Shown here one piece after another: positions 7,243 to 19,490 of a stretch of 64,000 bases of DNA. The notes below the pieces were generated by a model. The model searched no databases. It worked only from the letters and a program-made list of their open reading frames with translations, and was not told where the DNA came from. The stretch comes from Rhipicephalus microplus (Eukaryota > Arthropoda > Arachnida > Ixodida > Ixodidae). Each line of letters begins with the position of its first letter. Within the stretch, counting starts at the first letter, position 1. The stretch spans positions 83,594,447 through 83,658,446 of the forward strand of contig NC_134707.1 in assembly GCF_043290135.1 (NCBI RefSeq), read 5' to 3'. A program made the translations under genes and the position numbers.

Positions 7243-8331
7243 ACGAAGAAATGGTGTGGTAAGATGTTCGCCGCTGGTTCTCGTTTTTTTCCCCTAAGCA
7301 CAGCGCTAAGGTATCAGATACAATCGCCACGTCTACGCGGAATTCTCCAGCCTTTGTACGTAGTGCCCCAAAACACCTTGCGAGATTGCGTGCGCGAACT
7401 CTACAATAAGTGGATGCTGGGCGCTTATACGACGTCCACCGCCCCGCGACAGTTTTTGGTTGAGTGTCGTCAGAAAGGGAATCGTTCACGGAAGATATGT
7501 TGCGCAAGTCTTTTCGCAAATGCTGCATCAGCAACGCATTGGATGGAATGCAGGTCGGTGCACTGAGGGACGTAACTATAAAGAGAAACAGACGTCGTCG
7601 CTCTCAAGTTTGAACAAGACTTAGTGACAGCACTTTGAGGCCTTCCGGCGTTTAACTAGGTGAAAGTAGTTTCAAAATAAAAAGAAACGTCATATTGCAG
7701 CTAGTTGTGCTACGTATTTATCAAGGTAAGGGTGCACGGTAATATTTTGCGATTCTTCAATACATACGGTATATTTGAAATCTAATAAGAGACGCAGATT
7801 CTTAGCGAATGCACGGATGCGCAAAAAAAAAGTGGCTGCCAACTCATTTTAACACCCGAGCATGATGGCTGATTTGTTTCGCCAATTTCAATTTTGTGAG
7901 GCAAGTGTATCGCTGCCATGGCGTTTTGAAAAGGCTGACTCATTATAGACTCGCTAAATTGTGTCCGGCACTGTGGTATCGTGCGGTAAAAAAAACCGGT
8001 TAGCTAGAAAAATATCTGATTTGGGGTTGAAAGGAAGCGTGCTACACTGACGACTGCATGAACGTGTCGCGTGTGGTCGTTTGCTGCGTCAGCGCGACCG
8101 CAGCGCCAGCCTTTCCAGTGGTTGCCCTCACCAGAACTCGTTTGGCCAACCAGCTCCTGTTCCGACAGCGAGAGTGGGCCTCATTGGCGGGCGTTGTTGG
8201 TGACGTCACTGCTTGAGTGAAAGGAGAGAGAGACAAGAGCTCAGTCAGCTGCTGCATTCGGCATTGAACGCACGTGCGCTACGTTGGGAGGAAAAAATTA
8301 TTGCTTCCCGTAAGTACACCGCTTTATCGTC

Positions 8332-8724
8332 ATGCCCGCCAACCGTGCCCCGACTATTGACGATCTTATTTCTCAGGCTCAAGGGAAGATGCAGAACACC
8401 TCGAGCCTGCTTCGCTACGTCTTGCTCGCGGAGAGTTTGAAGATATGGGTCCCGTGTGACGATTTCTCAAGCGACGATTCATCGAGCGATGACTCGTCCA
8501 GTGAAGATTCATGGAGCGATGACTCGTCGACTGACGATGGTGCGGATTCGGCACCTGCTGTTTCTGGCGCTGGAGTCGAGGTAGGTAATGCAGAGGCGTC
8601 TACTGGATCTGATACCGTCTGTAGGGTTTTACCGTCTGTTTCAGATGACGAGCCGGACCGCCGTGCAAGCGTCGCAGACTGGACGACTTCCATGGCGAGT
8701 AACGAGGTGACACGGACGATTTGA
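8332..8724 (+). CDS. Array acidic ORF, U3 copy (1-bp deletion, 130 aa)
   Basis: Same as U1 up to residue 106. One base is then missing ('gatgacgagccgg' near 8645), so the KRRR motif and acidic tail are replaced by an unrelated 24-residue end (PDRRASVADW...VTRTI). Probably a degraded C-terminus. Confidence 0.4.
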   Translation: MPANRAPTIDDLISQAQGKMQNTSSLLRYVLLAESLKIWVPCDDFSSDDSSSDDSSSEDSWSDDSSTDDGADSAPAVSGAGVEVGNAEASTGSDTVCRVLPSVSDDEPDRRASVADWTTSMASNEVTRTI

Positions 8725-9495
8725 ATACGCTAGAGCCCAGACCAGGACCAAGCGGCTTTCAGGACGACTCCTCGGAAGAAGACGACGGTGACGTCTAGCC
8801 AGTACGCGGGGCGCCCTTAGCCATTTGGTTGGACGTTGACTGGGAGGTATTTGAAAAGCCACTTAAGATCCAGACCTTTCTTTTCTTTACGAAGTTTAGT
8901 GTTCTTTTGTTGCATGTCTTTGCATGATGCGTCTTTTGATCTGTGTTTGTAAATAACATGTATTTCTTTTGGCGCGAAAAGTTTTAATTAAACGATTAGG
9001 CCTATTGTACATCGAGAATAAAGATATACAGACGACATTATATAGGTACGACATTATCCTCAAGAAACACTACAAAGAACACAGACTTGCGAACTGCTAG
9101 ATGGAGGCATAAAGAGAATCATTTATGACATCAGATATACACTTAACACCAAAAAGTAAAAAAAAGAGGTCAGGACCTGAGCTATTGAGATGAAGTCCCG
9201 ACCACAAAAAAAGAAAAAAAAACAGATTCAGAACTATAGAGGCGGCCTCCGCCTTTGTTCATCTGGAAGGGGGCGGGGGGGGGGCGCATTCGACTCTACT
9301 ATACTTCTCGTCGAGTGGTCTCGCCACCTTCCCCGAGACGCCAGTAAGCTTGCGTTGGTGCTCCGTTTTACAGTGAAAGCTGTGTATAACTTGAAAAATT
9401 CGTATAGTGGTGGTGTCACGAGCGGTCTCCACTGGCTCTTTTATCAGTTAATCACTCGCAGCGTCGTATTCACGCCGTCGGCAGCGCTTTGGGTT

Positions 9496-9535
9496 ATTCC
9501 CTTAACTTCTGCGCGATAGCAGAGGTTAAGGGAAT
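9496..9535. repeat. Conserved hairpin (U3)
   Basis: Arms and loop unchanged. Confidence 0.9.
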
Positions 9536-10068
9536 GACGTTACCGTGCACAGGAAACATTAGTCGCGGACAGTGCCCTATAGTTTAGCGGTAGAGCATTA
9601 AGGTTCCCCGGACGGGATGGTGGCGCCACCTATCAAAGTGTTTATGAGTAAGAAAGTGAGAAGGATATTAAAACGTGATTATCAGCCTGTGTTACCCCGC
9701 GAAGTATTGTTACACGTTTATTTTATTAATAATGAAAGCAAATAAATAGGAACAACGCACCAAATGTGAAAAACTCCAGGTTTCCGATTTGTTTACATTG
9801 ATGTTGTAGGTAGGCCTAAACACGTTAGAAATGGGCAGCTATCTCAGAGACTGCGCCAACTTAATTGTATGCTCTGTCGTAGAAGCTAACTGAAGGCAAG
9901 CGAAGGCACTTTAAACAGTCGTTTGCTGCAAACAAAGTGAATCTTTCAACAACCACGTCACTTCAAAGGGGGCATCCCAGAGCGCCACCATGTTTGACGT
10001 TAAATAGTGCACGTACAGTAAGCGGTACGGGTAACATATACGTATCGGCGCATGCACACTTCACGCTA

Positions 10069-10560
10069 TCACGGTACGCCCGGGGTACATAAACTGTTTG
10101 ATAGACAGTTATAGTTGGCGAGCGTGTTCGAGAGCTTCTCCTGTAACCTTCCACATGGGTGTGCCACGGACAACTCGAGAAGAATGCCGGAAGTGAGAAG
10201 GTGAGACAGCTCGCATTCGGCGGGCTGATGCTGCAGTCCGGGCACAAAAACAAGCCCGGTAGGCCAAGTGCCGGCAGCAACTGCGTACGGATAATCCAGG
10301 AACCTTCGAAGCAAAGCTAAATTGCCAACGGGAATGCAAGTGTTGGTGACGGGCAGATCCTGCACACTATATACGCCGCCAAGTACATTCGTATTGTTAA
10401 ACGTTTGTAACGTCGTTGCGCCGTCTGCGTGGTGCATGAGTGTGGAAACCAAAGGGGTTTCACCATTCTCTGCTCCCGCAGAGACTACGTGCCCTTTTTG
10501 AGATGCCTTAACGTCAGATTTTTTCGGCATTTTAAACACTGGATTCTTCGTTTCGTACAT
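10069..10560 (-). CDS. Uncharacterised minus-strand ORF, 163 aa (U4)
   Basis: As U1 apart from LLEKL to LQEKL. The pyrimidine run is 7T4C. Confidence 0.3.
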   Translation of the reverse strand: MYETKNPVFKMPKKSDVKASQKGHVVSAGAENGETPLVSTLMHHADGATTLQTFNNTNVLGGVYSVQDLPVTNTCIPVGNLALLRRFLDYPYAVAAGTWPTGLVFVPGLQHQPAECELSHLLTSGILLELSVAHPCGRLQEKLSNTLANYNCLSNSLCTPGVP

Positions 10561-11648
10561 ACGAAGAAATGGTGTGGTAAGATGTTCGCCGCTGGTTCTC
10601 GTTTTTTTCCCCTAAGCACAGCGCTAAGGTATCAGATACAATCGCCACGTCTACGCGGAATTCTCCAGCCTTTGTACGTAGTGCCCAAAAACACCTTGCG
10701 AGATTGCGTGCGCGAACTCTACAATAAGTGGATGCTGGGCGCTTATACGACGTCCACCGCCCCGCGACAGGTTTTGGTTGAGTGTCGTCAGAAAGGGAAT
10801 CTTTCACGGAAGATATGTTGCGCAAGTCTTTTCGCAAATGCTGCATCAGCAACGCATTGGATGGAATGCAGGTCGGTGCACTGAGGGACGTAACTATAAA
10901 GAGGAACAGACGTCGTCGCTCTCAAGTTTGAACAAGACTTAGTGACAGCACTTTGAGGCCTTCCGGCGTTTAACTAGATGAAAGTAGTTTCAAAATAAAA
11001 AGAAACGTCATATTGCAGCTAGTTGTGCTACGTATTTATCAAGGTAAGGGTGCACGGTAATATTTTGCGATTCTTCAATACATACGGTATATTTGAAATC
11101 TAATAAGAGACGCAGATTCTTAGCGAATGCACGGATGCGCAAAAAAAAGTGGCTGCCAACTCATTTTAACACCCGAGCATGATGGCTGATTTGTTTCGCC
11201 AATTTTAATTTTGTGAGGCAAGTGTATCGCTGCCATGGCGTTTTGAAAAGGCTGACTCATTATAGACTCGCTAAATTGTGTCCGGCACTGTGGTATCGTG
11301 CGGTAAAAAAAACCGGTTAGCTAGAAAAATACCTGATTTGGGGTTGAAAGGAAGCGTGCTACACTGACGACTGCATGAACGTGTCGCGTGTGGTCGTTTG
11401 CTGCATCAGCGCGACCGCAGCGCCAGCCTTTCCAGTGGTTGCCCTCACCAGAACTCGTTTGGCCAACCAGCTCCTGTTCCGACAGCGAGAGTGGGCCTCA
11501 TTGGCGGGCGTTGTTGGTGACGTCACTGCTTGAGTGAAACGAGAGAGAGACAAGAGCTCAGTCAGCTGCTGCATTCGGCATTGAACGCACGTGCGCTACG
11601 TTGGGAGGAAAAAATTATTGCTTCCCGTAAGTACACCGCTTTATCGTC

Positions 11649-12020
11649 ATGCCCGCCAACCGTGCCCCGACTATTGACGATCTTATTTCTCAGGCTCAAG
11701 GGAAGATGCAGAACACCTCGAGCCTGCTTCGCTACGTCTTGCTCGCGGAGAGTTTGAAGATATGGGTCCCGTGTGACGATTTCTCAAGCGACGATTCATC
11801 GAGCGATGACTCGTCCAGTGAAGATTCATGGAGCGATGACTCGTCGACTGACGATGGTGCGGATTCGGCACCTGCTGTTTCTGGCGCTGGAGTCGAGGTA
11901 GGTAATGCAGAGGCGTCTACTGGATCTGATACCGTCTGTAGGGTTTTACCGTCTGTTTCAGATGACGACGCCGGACCGCCGTGCAAGCGTCGCAGACTGG
12001 ACGACTTCCATGGCGAGTAA
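11649..12020 (+). CDS. Array acidic ORF, U4 copy
   Basis: Predicted protein is the same as in U1, including the terminal TAA after HGE. The initiator-region base change 'gaaacgagagag' upstream is private to this unit. Confidence 0.45.
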   Translation: MPANRAPTIDDLISQAQGKMQNTSSLLRYVLLAESLKIWVPCDDFSSDDSSSDDSSSEDSWSDDSSTDDGADSAPAVSGAGVEVGNAEASTGSDTVCRVLPSVSDDDAGPPCKRRRLDDFHGE

Positions 12021-12812
12021 CGAGGTGACACGGACGATTTGAATACGCTAGAGCCCAGACCAGGACCAAGCGGCTTTCAGGACGACTCCTCGGAAGAAGA
12101 CGACGGTGACGTCTAGCCAGTACGTGGGGCGCCCTTAGCCATTTGGTTGGACGTTGACTGGGAGGTATTTGAAAAGCCACTTAAGATCCAGACCTTTCTT
12201 TTCTTTACGAAGTTTAGTGTTCTTTTGTTGCATGTCTTTGCATGATGAGTCTTTTGATCTGTGTTTGTAAATAACATGTATTTCTTTTGGCGCGAAAAGT
12301 TTTAATTAAACGATTAGGCCTATTGTACATCGAGAATAAAGATATACAGACGACATTATATAGGTACGACATTATCCTCAAGAAACACTACAAAGAACAC
12401 AGACTTGCGAACTGCTAGATGGAGGCATAAAGAGAATCATTTATGACATCAGATATACACTTAACACCAAAAAGTAAAAAAAAAAGAGGTCAGGACCTGA
12501 GCTATTGAGATGAAGTCCCGACCACAAAAAAGAAAAAAAAACAGATTCAGAACTATAGAGGCGGCCTCCGCCTTTGTTCATCTGGAAGGGGGCGGGGGGG
12601 GCGCATTCGACTCTACTATACTTCTCGTCGAGTGGTCTCGCCACCTTCCCCGAGACGCCAGTAAGCTTGCGTTGGTGCTCTGTTTTACAGTGAAAGCTGT
12701 GTATAACTTGAAAAATTCGTATAGTGGTGGTGTCACGAGCGGTCTCCACTGGCTCTTTTATCAGTTAATCACTCGCAGCGTCGTATGCACGCCGTCGGCA
12801 GCGCTTTGGGTT

Positions 12813-12852
12813 ATTCCCTTAACTTCTGCGCGATAGCAGAGGTTAAGGGAAT
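12813..12852. repeat. Conserved hairpin (U4)
   Basis: Arms and loop unchanged. Confidence 0.9.
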
Positions 12853-13385
12853 GACGTTACCGTGCACAGGAAACATTAGTCGCGGACAGTGCCCTATAGT
12901 TTAGCGGTACAGCATTAAGGTTCCCCGGACGGGATGGTGGCGCCACCTATCAAAGTGTTTATGAGTAAGAAAGTGAGAAGGATTTTAAAACGTGATTATC
13001 AGCCTGTGTTACCCCGCGAAGTATTGTTACACGTTTATTTTATTAATAATGAAAGTAAATAAATAGGAACAACGCACCAAATGTGAAAAACTCCAGGTTT
13101 CCGATTTGTTTACATTGATGTTGTAGGTAGGCCTAAACACGTTAGAAATGGGCAGCTATCTCAGAGACTGCGCCAACTTAATTGTATGCTCTGTCGTAGA
13201 AGCTAACTGAAGGCAAGCGAAGGCACTTTAAACAGTCGTTTGCTGCAAACAAAGTGAATCTTTCAACAACCACGTCACTTCAAAGGGGGCATCCCAGAGC
13301 GCCACCATGTTTGACGTTAAATAGTGCACGTACAGTAAGCGGTACGGGTAACATATACGTATCGGCGCATGCACACTTCACGCTA

Positions 13386-13877
13386 TCACGGTACGCCCGG
13401 GGTACATAAACTGTTTGATAGACAGTTATAGTTGGCGAGCGTGTTCGAGAGCTTCTCCTGTAACCTTCCACATGGGTGTGCCACGGACAACTCGAGAAGA
13501 ATGCCGGAAGTGAGAAGGTGAGACAGCTCGCATTCGGCGGGCTGATGCTGCAGTCCGGGCACAAAAACAAGCCCGGTAGGCCAAGTGCCGGCAGCAACTG
13601 CGTACGGATAATCCAGGAACCTTCGAAGCAAAGCTAAATTGCCAACGGGAATGCAAGTGTTGGTGACGGGCAGATCCTGCACACTATATACGCCGCCAAG
13701 TACATTCGTATTGTTAAACGTTTGTAACGTCGTTGCGCCGTCTGCGTGGTGCATGAGTGTGGAAACCAAAGGGGTTTCACCATTCTCTGCTCCCGCAGAG
13801 ACTACATGCCCTTTTTGAGATGCCTTAACGTCAGATTTTTTCGGCATTTTAAACACTGGATTCTTCGTTTCGTACAT
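13386..13877 (-). CDS. Uncharacterised minus-strand ORF, 163 aa (U5)
   Basis: A-type protein like U4. The B-type patch of this unit starts just upstream of the ATG and does not reach this ORF. Confidence 0.3.
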   Translation of the reverse strand: MYETKNPVFKMPKKSDVKASQKGHVVSAGAENGETPLVSTLMHHADGATTLQTFNNTNVLGGVYSVQDLPVTNTCIPVGNLALLRRFLDYPYAVAAGTWPTGLVFVPGLQHQPAECELSHLLTSGILLELSVAHPCGRLQEKLSNTLANYNCLSNSLCTPGVP

Positions 13878-14967
13878 ACGAAGAAATGGTGTGGTAAGAT
13901 GTTCGCCGCTGGTTCTCGTTTTTTTTCCCCTAAGCACAGCGCTAAGGTATCAGATACAATCGCCACGTCTACGCGGAATTCTCCAGCCTTTGTACGTAGG
14001 GCCCAAAAACACCTTGCGAAATTGCGTGTGCGAACTCTACAATAAGTGGATGCTTGGCGCTTATACGACGTCCACCGCCCCGCGACAGTTTTTGGTTGAG
14101 TGTCGTCAGCAAGGGAATCTTTCACGGAAGATATGTTGCGCAAGTCTTTATGCAAATGCTGCATCAGCAACGCATTGGATGGAATGCAGGTCGATGCACT
14201 GAGGGACGTAACTCTAAAGAGGAATAGACGTCGTCGCTCTCAAGTTTGAACAAGACTTAGTGACAGCCCTTTGAGGCCTTCCGGCGTTTAACTAGGTGAA
14301 AGTAGTTTCAAAATAAAAAGAAACGTCATATTGCAGCTAGTTTTGCTACGTATTTATCAAGGTAAGGGTTCACGGTAATATTTTGCAGTTCTTCAATACA
14401 TACGGTATATTTGAAATCTAATAAGAGACGCAGATTCTTAGCGAATGCACGGATGCGCAAAAAAAAAGTGGCTGCCAACTCATTTTAACACCCGAGCATG
14501 ATGGCTGATTTGTTTCGCCAATTTCAATTTTGTGAGGCAAGTGTATCGCTGCCATGACGTTTTGAAAAGGCTGACTCATTATAGACTCACTAAATTGTGT
14601 CCGGCACTGTGGTATCGTGCGGTAAAAAAAACCGGTTAGCTAGAAAAATATCTGATTTGGGGTTGAAAGGAAGCGTGCTACACTGACGACTGCATGAACG
14701 TGTCGCGTGTGGTCGTTTGCTGCGTCAGCGCGACCGCAGCGCCAGCCTTTCTAGTGGTTGCCCTCACCAGAACTCGTTTGGCCAACCAGCTCCTGTTCCG
14801 ACAGCGAGAGTGGGCCTCATTGGCGGGCGTTGTTGGTGACGTCACTGCTTGAGTGAAAGGAGAGAGAGACAAGAGCTCAGTCAGCTGCTGCATTCGGCAT
14901 TGAACGCACGTGCGCTACGTTGGGAGGAAAAAATTATTGCTTCCCGTAAGTACACCGCTTTATCGTC

Positions 14968-15360
14968 ATGCCCGCCAACCGTGCCCCGACTATTGACGAT
15001 CTTATTTCTCAGGCTCAAGGGAAGATGCAGAACACCTCGAGCCTGCTTCGCTACGTCTTGCTCGCGGAGAGTTTGAAGATATGGGTCCCGTGTGACGATT
15101 TCTCAAGCGACGATTCATCGAGCGATGACTCGTCCAGTGAAGATTCATGGAGCGATGACTCGTCGACCGACGATGGTGCGGATTCGGCACCTGCTGTTTC
15201 TGGCGCTGGAGTCGAGGTAGGTAATGCAGAGGCGTCTACTGGATCTGATACCGTCTGTAGGGTTTTACCGTCTGTTTCAGATGACGAGCCGGACCGCCGT
15301 GCAAGCGTCGCAGACTGGACGACTTCCATGGCGAGTAACGAGGTGACACGGACGATTTGA
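14968..15360 (+). CDS. Array acidic ORF, U5 copy (1-bp deletion, 130 aa)
   Basis: Carries the same deletion as U3 ('gatgacgagccgg'). The fifth acidic block uses ACC instead of ACT for its threonine, a synonymous change. Confidence 0.4.
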   Translation: MPANRAPTIDDLISQAQGKMQNTSSLLRYVLLAESLKIWVPCDDFSSDDSSSDDSSSEDSWSDDSSTDDGADSAPAVSGAGVEVGNAEASTGSDTVCRVLPSVSDDEPDRRASVADWTTSMASNEVTRTI

Positions 15361-16131
15361 ATACGCTAGAGCCCAGACCAGGACCAAGCGGCTTTCAGGA
15401 CGACTCCTCGGAAGAAGACGACGGTGACGTCTAGCCAGTACGCGGGGCGCCCTTAGCCATTTGGTTGGACGTTGACTGGGAGGTATTTGAAAAGCCACTT
15501 AAGATCCAGACCTTTCTTTTCTTTACGAAGTTTAGTGTTCTTTTGTTGCATGTCTTTGCATGATGCGTCTTTTGATCTGTGTTTGTAAATAACATGTATT
15601 TCTTTTGGCGCGAAAAGTTTTAATTAAACGATTAGGCCTATTGTACATCGAAAATAAAGATATACAGACGACATTATATAGGTACGACATTATCCTCAAG
15701 AAACACTACAAAGAACACAGACTTGCGAACTGCTAGATGGAGGCATAAAGAGAATCATTTATGACATCAGATATACACTTAACACCAAAAAGTAAAAAAA
15801 AAGAGGTCAGGACCTGAGCTATTGAGATGAAGTCCCGACCACAAAAAAAGAAAAAAAAACAGATTCAGAACTATAGAGGCGGCCTCCGCCTTTGTTCATC
15901 TGGAAGGGGGCGGGGGGGGGCGCATTCGACTCTACTATACTTCTCGTCGAGTGGTCTCGCCACCTTCCCCGAGACGCCAGTAAGCTTGCGTTGGTGCTCC
16001 GTTTTACAGTGAAAGCTGTGTATAACTTGAAAAATTCCTATAGTGGTGGTGTCACGAGCGGTCTCCACTGGCTCTTTTATCAGTTAATCACTCGCAGCGT
16101 CGTATGCACGCCGTCGGCAGCGCTTTGGGTT

Positions 16132-16171
16132 ATTCCCTTAACTTCTGCGCGATAGCAGAGGTTAAGGGAAT
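16132..16171. repeat. Conserved hairpin (U5)
   Basis: Unchanged; the neighbouring palindrome is damaged in this unit ('atagtggcgccacc'). Confidence 0.9.
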
Positions 16172-16704
16172 GACGTTACCGTGCACAGGAAACATTAGTC
16201 GCGGACAGTGCCCTATAGTTTAGCGGTACAGCATTAAGGTTCCCCGGACGGGATAGTGGCGCCACCTATCAAAGTGTTTATGAGTAAGAAAGTGAGAAGG
16301 ATATTAAAACGTGATTATCAGCCTGTGTTACCCCGCGAAGTATTGTTACACGTTTATTTTATTAATAATGAAAGTAAATAAATAGGAACAACGCACCAAA
16401 TGTGAAAAACTCCAGGTTTCCGATTTGTTTACATTGATGTTGTAGGTAGGCCTAAACACGTTAGAAATGGGCAGCTATCTCAGAGACTGCGCCAACTTAA
16501 TTGTATGCTCTGTCGTAGAAGCTAACTGAAGGCAAGCGAAGGCACTTTAAACAGTCGTTTGCTGCAAACAAAGTGAATCTTTCAACAACCACGTCACTTC
16601 AAAGGGGGCATCCCAGAGCGTCACCATGTTTGACGTTAAATAGTGCACGTACAGTAAGCGGTACGGGTAACATATACGTATCGGCGCATGCACACTTCAC
16701 GCTA

Positions 16705-17196
16705 TCACGGTACGCCCGGGGTACATAAACTTTTTGATAGACAGTTATAGTTGGCGAGCGTGTTCGAGAGCTTCTCCAGTAACCTTCCACATGGGTGTGC
16801 CACGGACAACTCGAGAAGAATGCCGGAAGTGAGAAGGTGAGACAGCTCGCATTCGGCGGGCTGATGCTGCAGTCCGGGCACAAAAACAAGCCCGGTAGGC
16901 CAAGTGCCGGCAGCAACTGCGTACGGATAATCCAGGAACCTTCGAAGCAAAGCTAAATTGCCAACGGGAATGCAAGTGTTGGTGACGGGCAGATCCTGCA
17001 CACTATATACGCCGCCAAGTACATTCGTATTGTTAAACGTTTGTAACGTCGTTGCGCCGTCTGCGTGGTGCATGAGTGTGGAAACCAAAGGGGTTTCACC
17101 ATTCTCTGCTCCCGCAGAGACTACATGCCCTTTTTGAGATGCCTTAACGTCAGATTTTTTCGGCATTTTAAACACTGGATTCTTCGTTTCGTACAT
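16705..17196 (-). CDS. Uncharacterised minus-strand ORF, 163 aa (U6)
   Basis: As U1 (LLEKL) with N-to-K near the end (CLSKS). Confidence 0.3.
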   Translation of the reverse strand: MYETKNPVFKMPKKSDVKASQKGHVVSAGAENGETPLVSTLMHHADGATTLQTFNNTNVLGGVYSVQDLPVTNTCIPVGNLALLRRFLDYPYAVAAGTWPTGLVFVPGLQHQPAECELSHLLTSGILLELSVAHPCGRLLEKLSNTLANYNCLSKSLCTPGVP

Positions 17197-18285
17197 ACGA
17201 AGAAATGGTGTGGTAAGATGTTCGCCGCTGGTTCTCGTTTTTTTTCCCCTAAGCACAGCGCTAAGGTATCAGATACAATCGCCACGTCTACGCGGAATTC
17301 TCCAGCCTTTGTACGTAGTGCCCAAAAACACCTTGCGAGATTGCGTGCGCGAACTCTACAATAAGTGGATGCTGGGCGCTTATACGACGTCCACCGCCCC
17401 GCGACAGTTTTTGGTTGAGTATCGTCAGAAAGGGAATCTTTCACGGAAGATATGTTGCGCAAGTCTTTTCGCAAATGCTGCATCAGCAACGCATTGGATG
17501 GAATGCAGGTCGGTGCACTGAGGGACGTAACTATAAAGAGGAACAGACGTCGTCGCTCTCAAGTTTGAACAAGACTTAGTGACAGCACTTTGAGGCCTTC
17601 CGGCGTTTAACTAGATGAAAGTAGTTTCAAAATAAAAAGAAACGTCATATTGCAGCTAGTTGTGCTACGTATTTATCAAGGTAAGGGTGCACGGTAATAT
17701 TTTGCGATTCTTCAATACATACGGTATATTTGAAATCTAATAAGAGACGCAGATTCTTAGCGAATGCACGGATGCGCAAAAAAAAGTGGCTGCCAACTCA
17801 TTTTAACACCCGAGCATGATGGCTGATTTGTTTCGCCAATTTTAATTTTGTGAGGCAAGTGTATCGCTGCCATGGCGTTTTGAAAAGGCTGACTCATTAT
17901 AGACTCGCTAAATTGTGTCCGGCACTGTGGTATCGTGCGGTAAAAAAAACCGGTTAGCTAGAAAAATACCTGATTTGGGGTTGAAAGGAAGCGTGCTACA
18001 CTGACGACTGCATGAACGTGTCGCGTGTGGTCGTTTGCTGCATCAGCGCGACCGCAGCGCCAGCCTTTCCAGTGGTTGCCCTCACCAGAACTCGTTTGGC
18101 CAACCAGCTCCTGTTCCGACAGCGAGAGTGGGCCTCATTGGCGGGCGTTGTTGGTGACGTCACTGCTTGAGTGAAAGGAGAGAGAGACAAGAGCTCAGTC
18201 AGCTGCTGCATTCGGCATTGAACGCACGTGCGCTACGTTGGGAGGAAAAAATTATTGCTTCCCGTAAGTACACCGCTTTATCGTC

Positions 18286-18657
18286 ATGCCCGCCAACCGT
18301 GCCCCGACTATTGACGATCTTATTTCTCAGGCTCAAGGGAAGATGCAGAACACCTCGAGCCTGCTTCGCTACGTCTTGCTCGCGGAGAGTTTGAAGATAT
18401 GGGTCCCGTGTGACGATTTCTCAAGCGACGATTCATCGAGCGATGACTCGTCCAGTGAAGATTCATGGAGCGATGACTCGTCGACTGACGATGGTGCGGA
18501 TTCGGCACCTGCTGTTTCTGGCGCTGGAGTCGAGGTAGGTAATGCAGAGGCGTCTACTGGATCTGATACCGTCTGTAGGGTTTTACCGTCTGTTTCAGAT
18601 GACGACGCCGGACCGCCGTGCAAGCGTCGCAGACTGGACGACTTCCATGGCGAGTAA
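18286..18657 (+). CDS. Array acidic ORF, U6 copy
   Basis: 123 aa, the same predicted protein as in U1, consistent with the whole-unit similarity of U1 and U6. Confidence 0.45.
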   Translation: MPANRAPTIDDLISQAQGKMQNTSSLLRYVLLAESLKIWVPCDDFSSDDSSSDDSSSEDSWSDDSSTDDGADSAPAVSGAGVEVGNAEASTGSDTVCRVLPSVSDDDAGPPCKRRRLDDFHGE

Positions 18658-19450
18658 CGAGGTGACACGGACGATTTGAATACGCTAGAGCCCAGACCAG
18701 GACCAAGCGGCTTTCAGGACGACTCCTCGGAAGAAGACGACGGTGACGTCTAGCCAGTACGTGGGGCGCCCTTAGCCATTTGGTTGGACGTTGACTGGGA
18801 GGTATTTGAAAAGCCACTTAAGATCCAGACCTTTCTTTTCTTTACGAAGTTTAGTGTTCTTTTGTTGTATGTCTTTGCATGATGCGTCTTTTGATCTGTG
18901 TTTGTAAATAACATGTATTTTTTTTGGCGCGAAAAGTTTTGATTAAACGATTAGGCCTATTGTACATCGAGAATAAAGATATACAGACGAAATTATATAG
19001 GTACGACATTATCCTCAAGAAACACTACAAAGAACACAGACTTGCGAACTGCTAGATGGAGGCATAAAGAGAATCATTTATGACATCAGATATACACTTA
19101 ACACCAAAAAGTAAAAAAAAAAGAGGTCAGGACCTGAGCTATTGAGATGAAGTCCCGACCACAAAAAAAGAAAAAAAAAACAGATTCAGAACTATAGAGG
19201 CGGCCTCCGCCTTTGTTCATTTGGAAGGGGGCGGGGGGGCGCATTCGACTCTACTATACTTATCGTCGAGTGGTCTCGCCACCTTCCCCGAGACGCCAGT
19301 AAGCTTGCGTTGGTGCTCCGTTTTACAGTGAAAGCTGTGTATAACTTGAAAAATTCATATAGTGGTGGTGTCACGAGCGGTCTCCACTGGCTCTTTTATC
19401 AGTTAATCACTCGCAGCGTCGTATGCACGCCGTCGGCAGCGCTTTGGGTT

Positions 19451-19490
19451 ATTCCCTTAACTTCTGCGCGATAGCAGAGGTTAAGGGAAT
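19451..19490. repeat. Conserved hairpin (U6)
   Basis: Arms and loop unchanged. Confidence 0.9.

Larger units (their letters stand above)
6635..9952. repeat. Tandem macrosatellite unit U3 (B-like start, A-type remainder)
   Basis: 3,318 bp. The first ~150 bp ('cgtaacttc', 'gacattaaat', 'acgaccgggg') match U13; the middle ('gtgccccaaaac', 'aatcgttcacgg', 'agagaaacag') matches U14; the right end ('gtattcacgcc', 'ggtagagca') matches U16. It is therefore a mosaic. It has the 1-bp deletion in the plus ORF ('gatgacgagccgg'). Confidence 0.97.
9953..13269. repeat. Tandem macrosatellite unit U4 (A type)
   Basis: 3,317 bp. Diagnostic variants 'gatgagtctt' after the plus ORF and 'gtgctctgtttt' before the hairpin recur in U17, so these two share their right halves. 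Confidence 0.97.
13270..16588. repeat. Tandem macrosatellite unit U5 (A/B/C mosaic)
   Basis: 3,319 bp. Left part is A type. From about 13999 to 14270 it carries a run of B-type variants ('gtagggccc', 'cgaaattgcgtgtgcg', 'tgcttggcgc', 'actctaaag', 'gacagccctt'). It then switches to the C type shared with U15 and U16 ('ttttgctacg', 'ggttcacgg', 'gccatgacg', 'gactcactaaa'). Confidence 0.97.
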
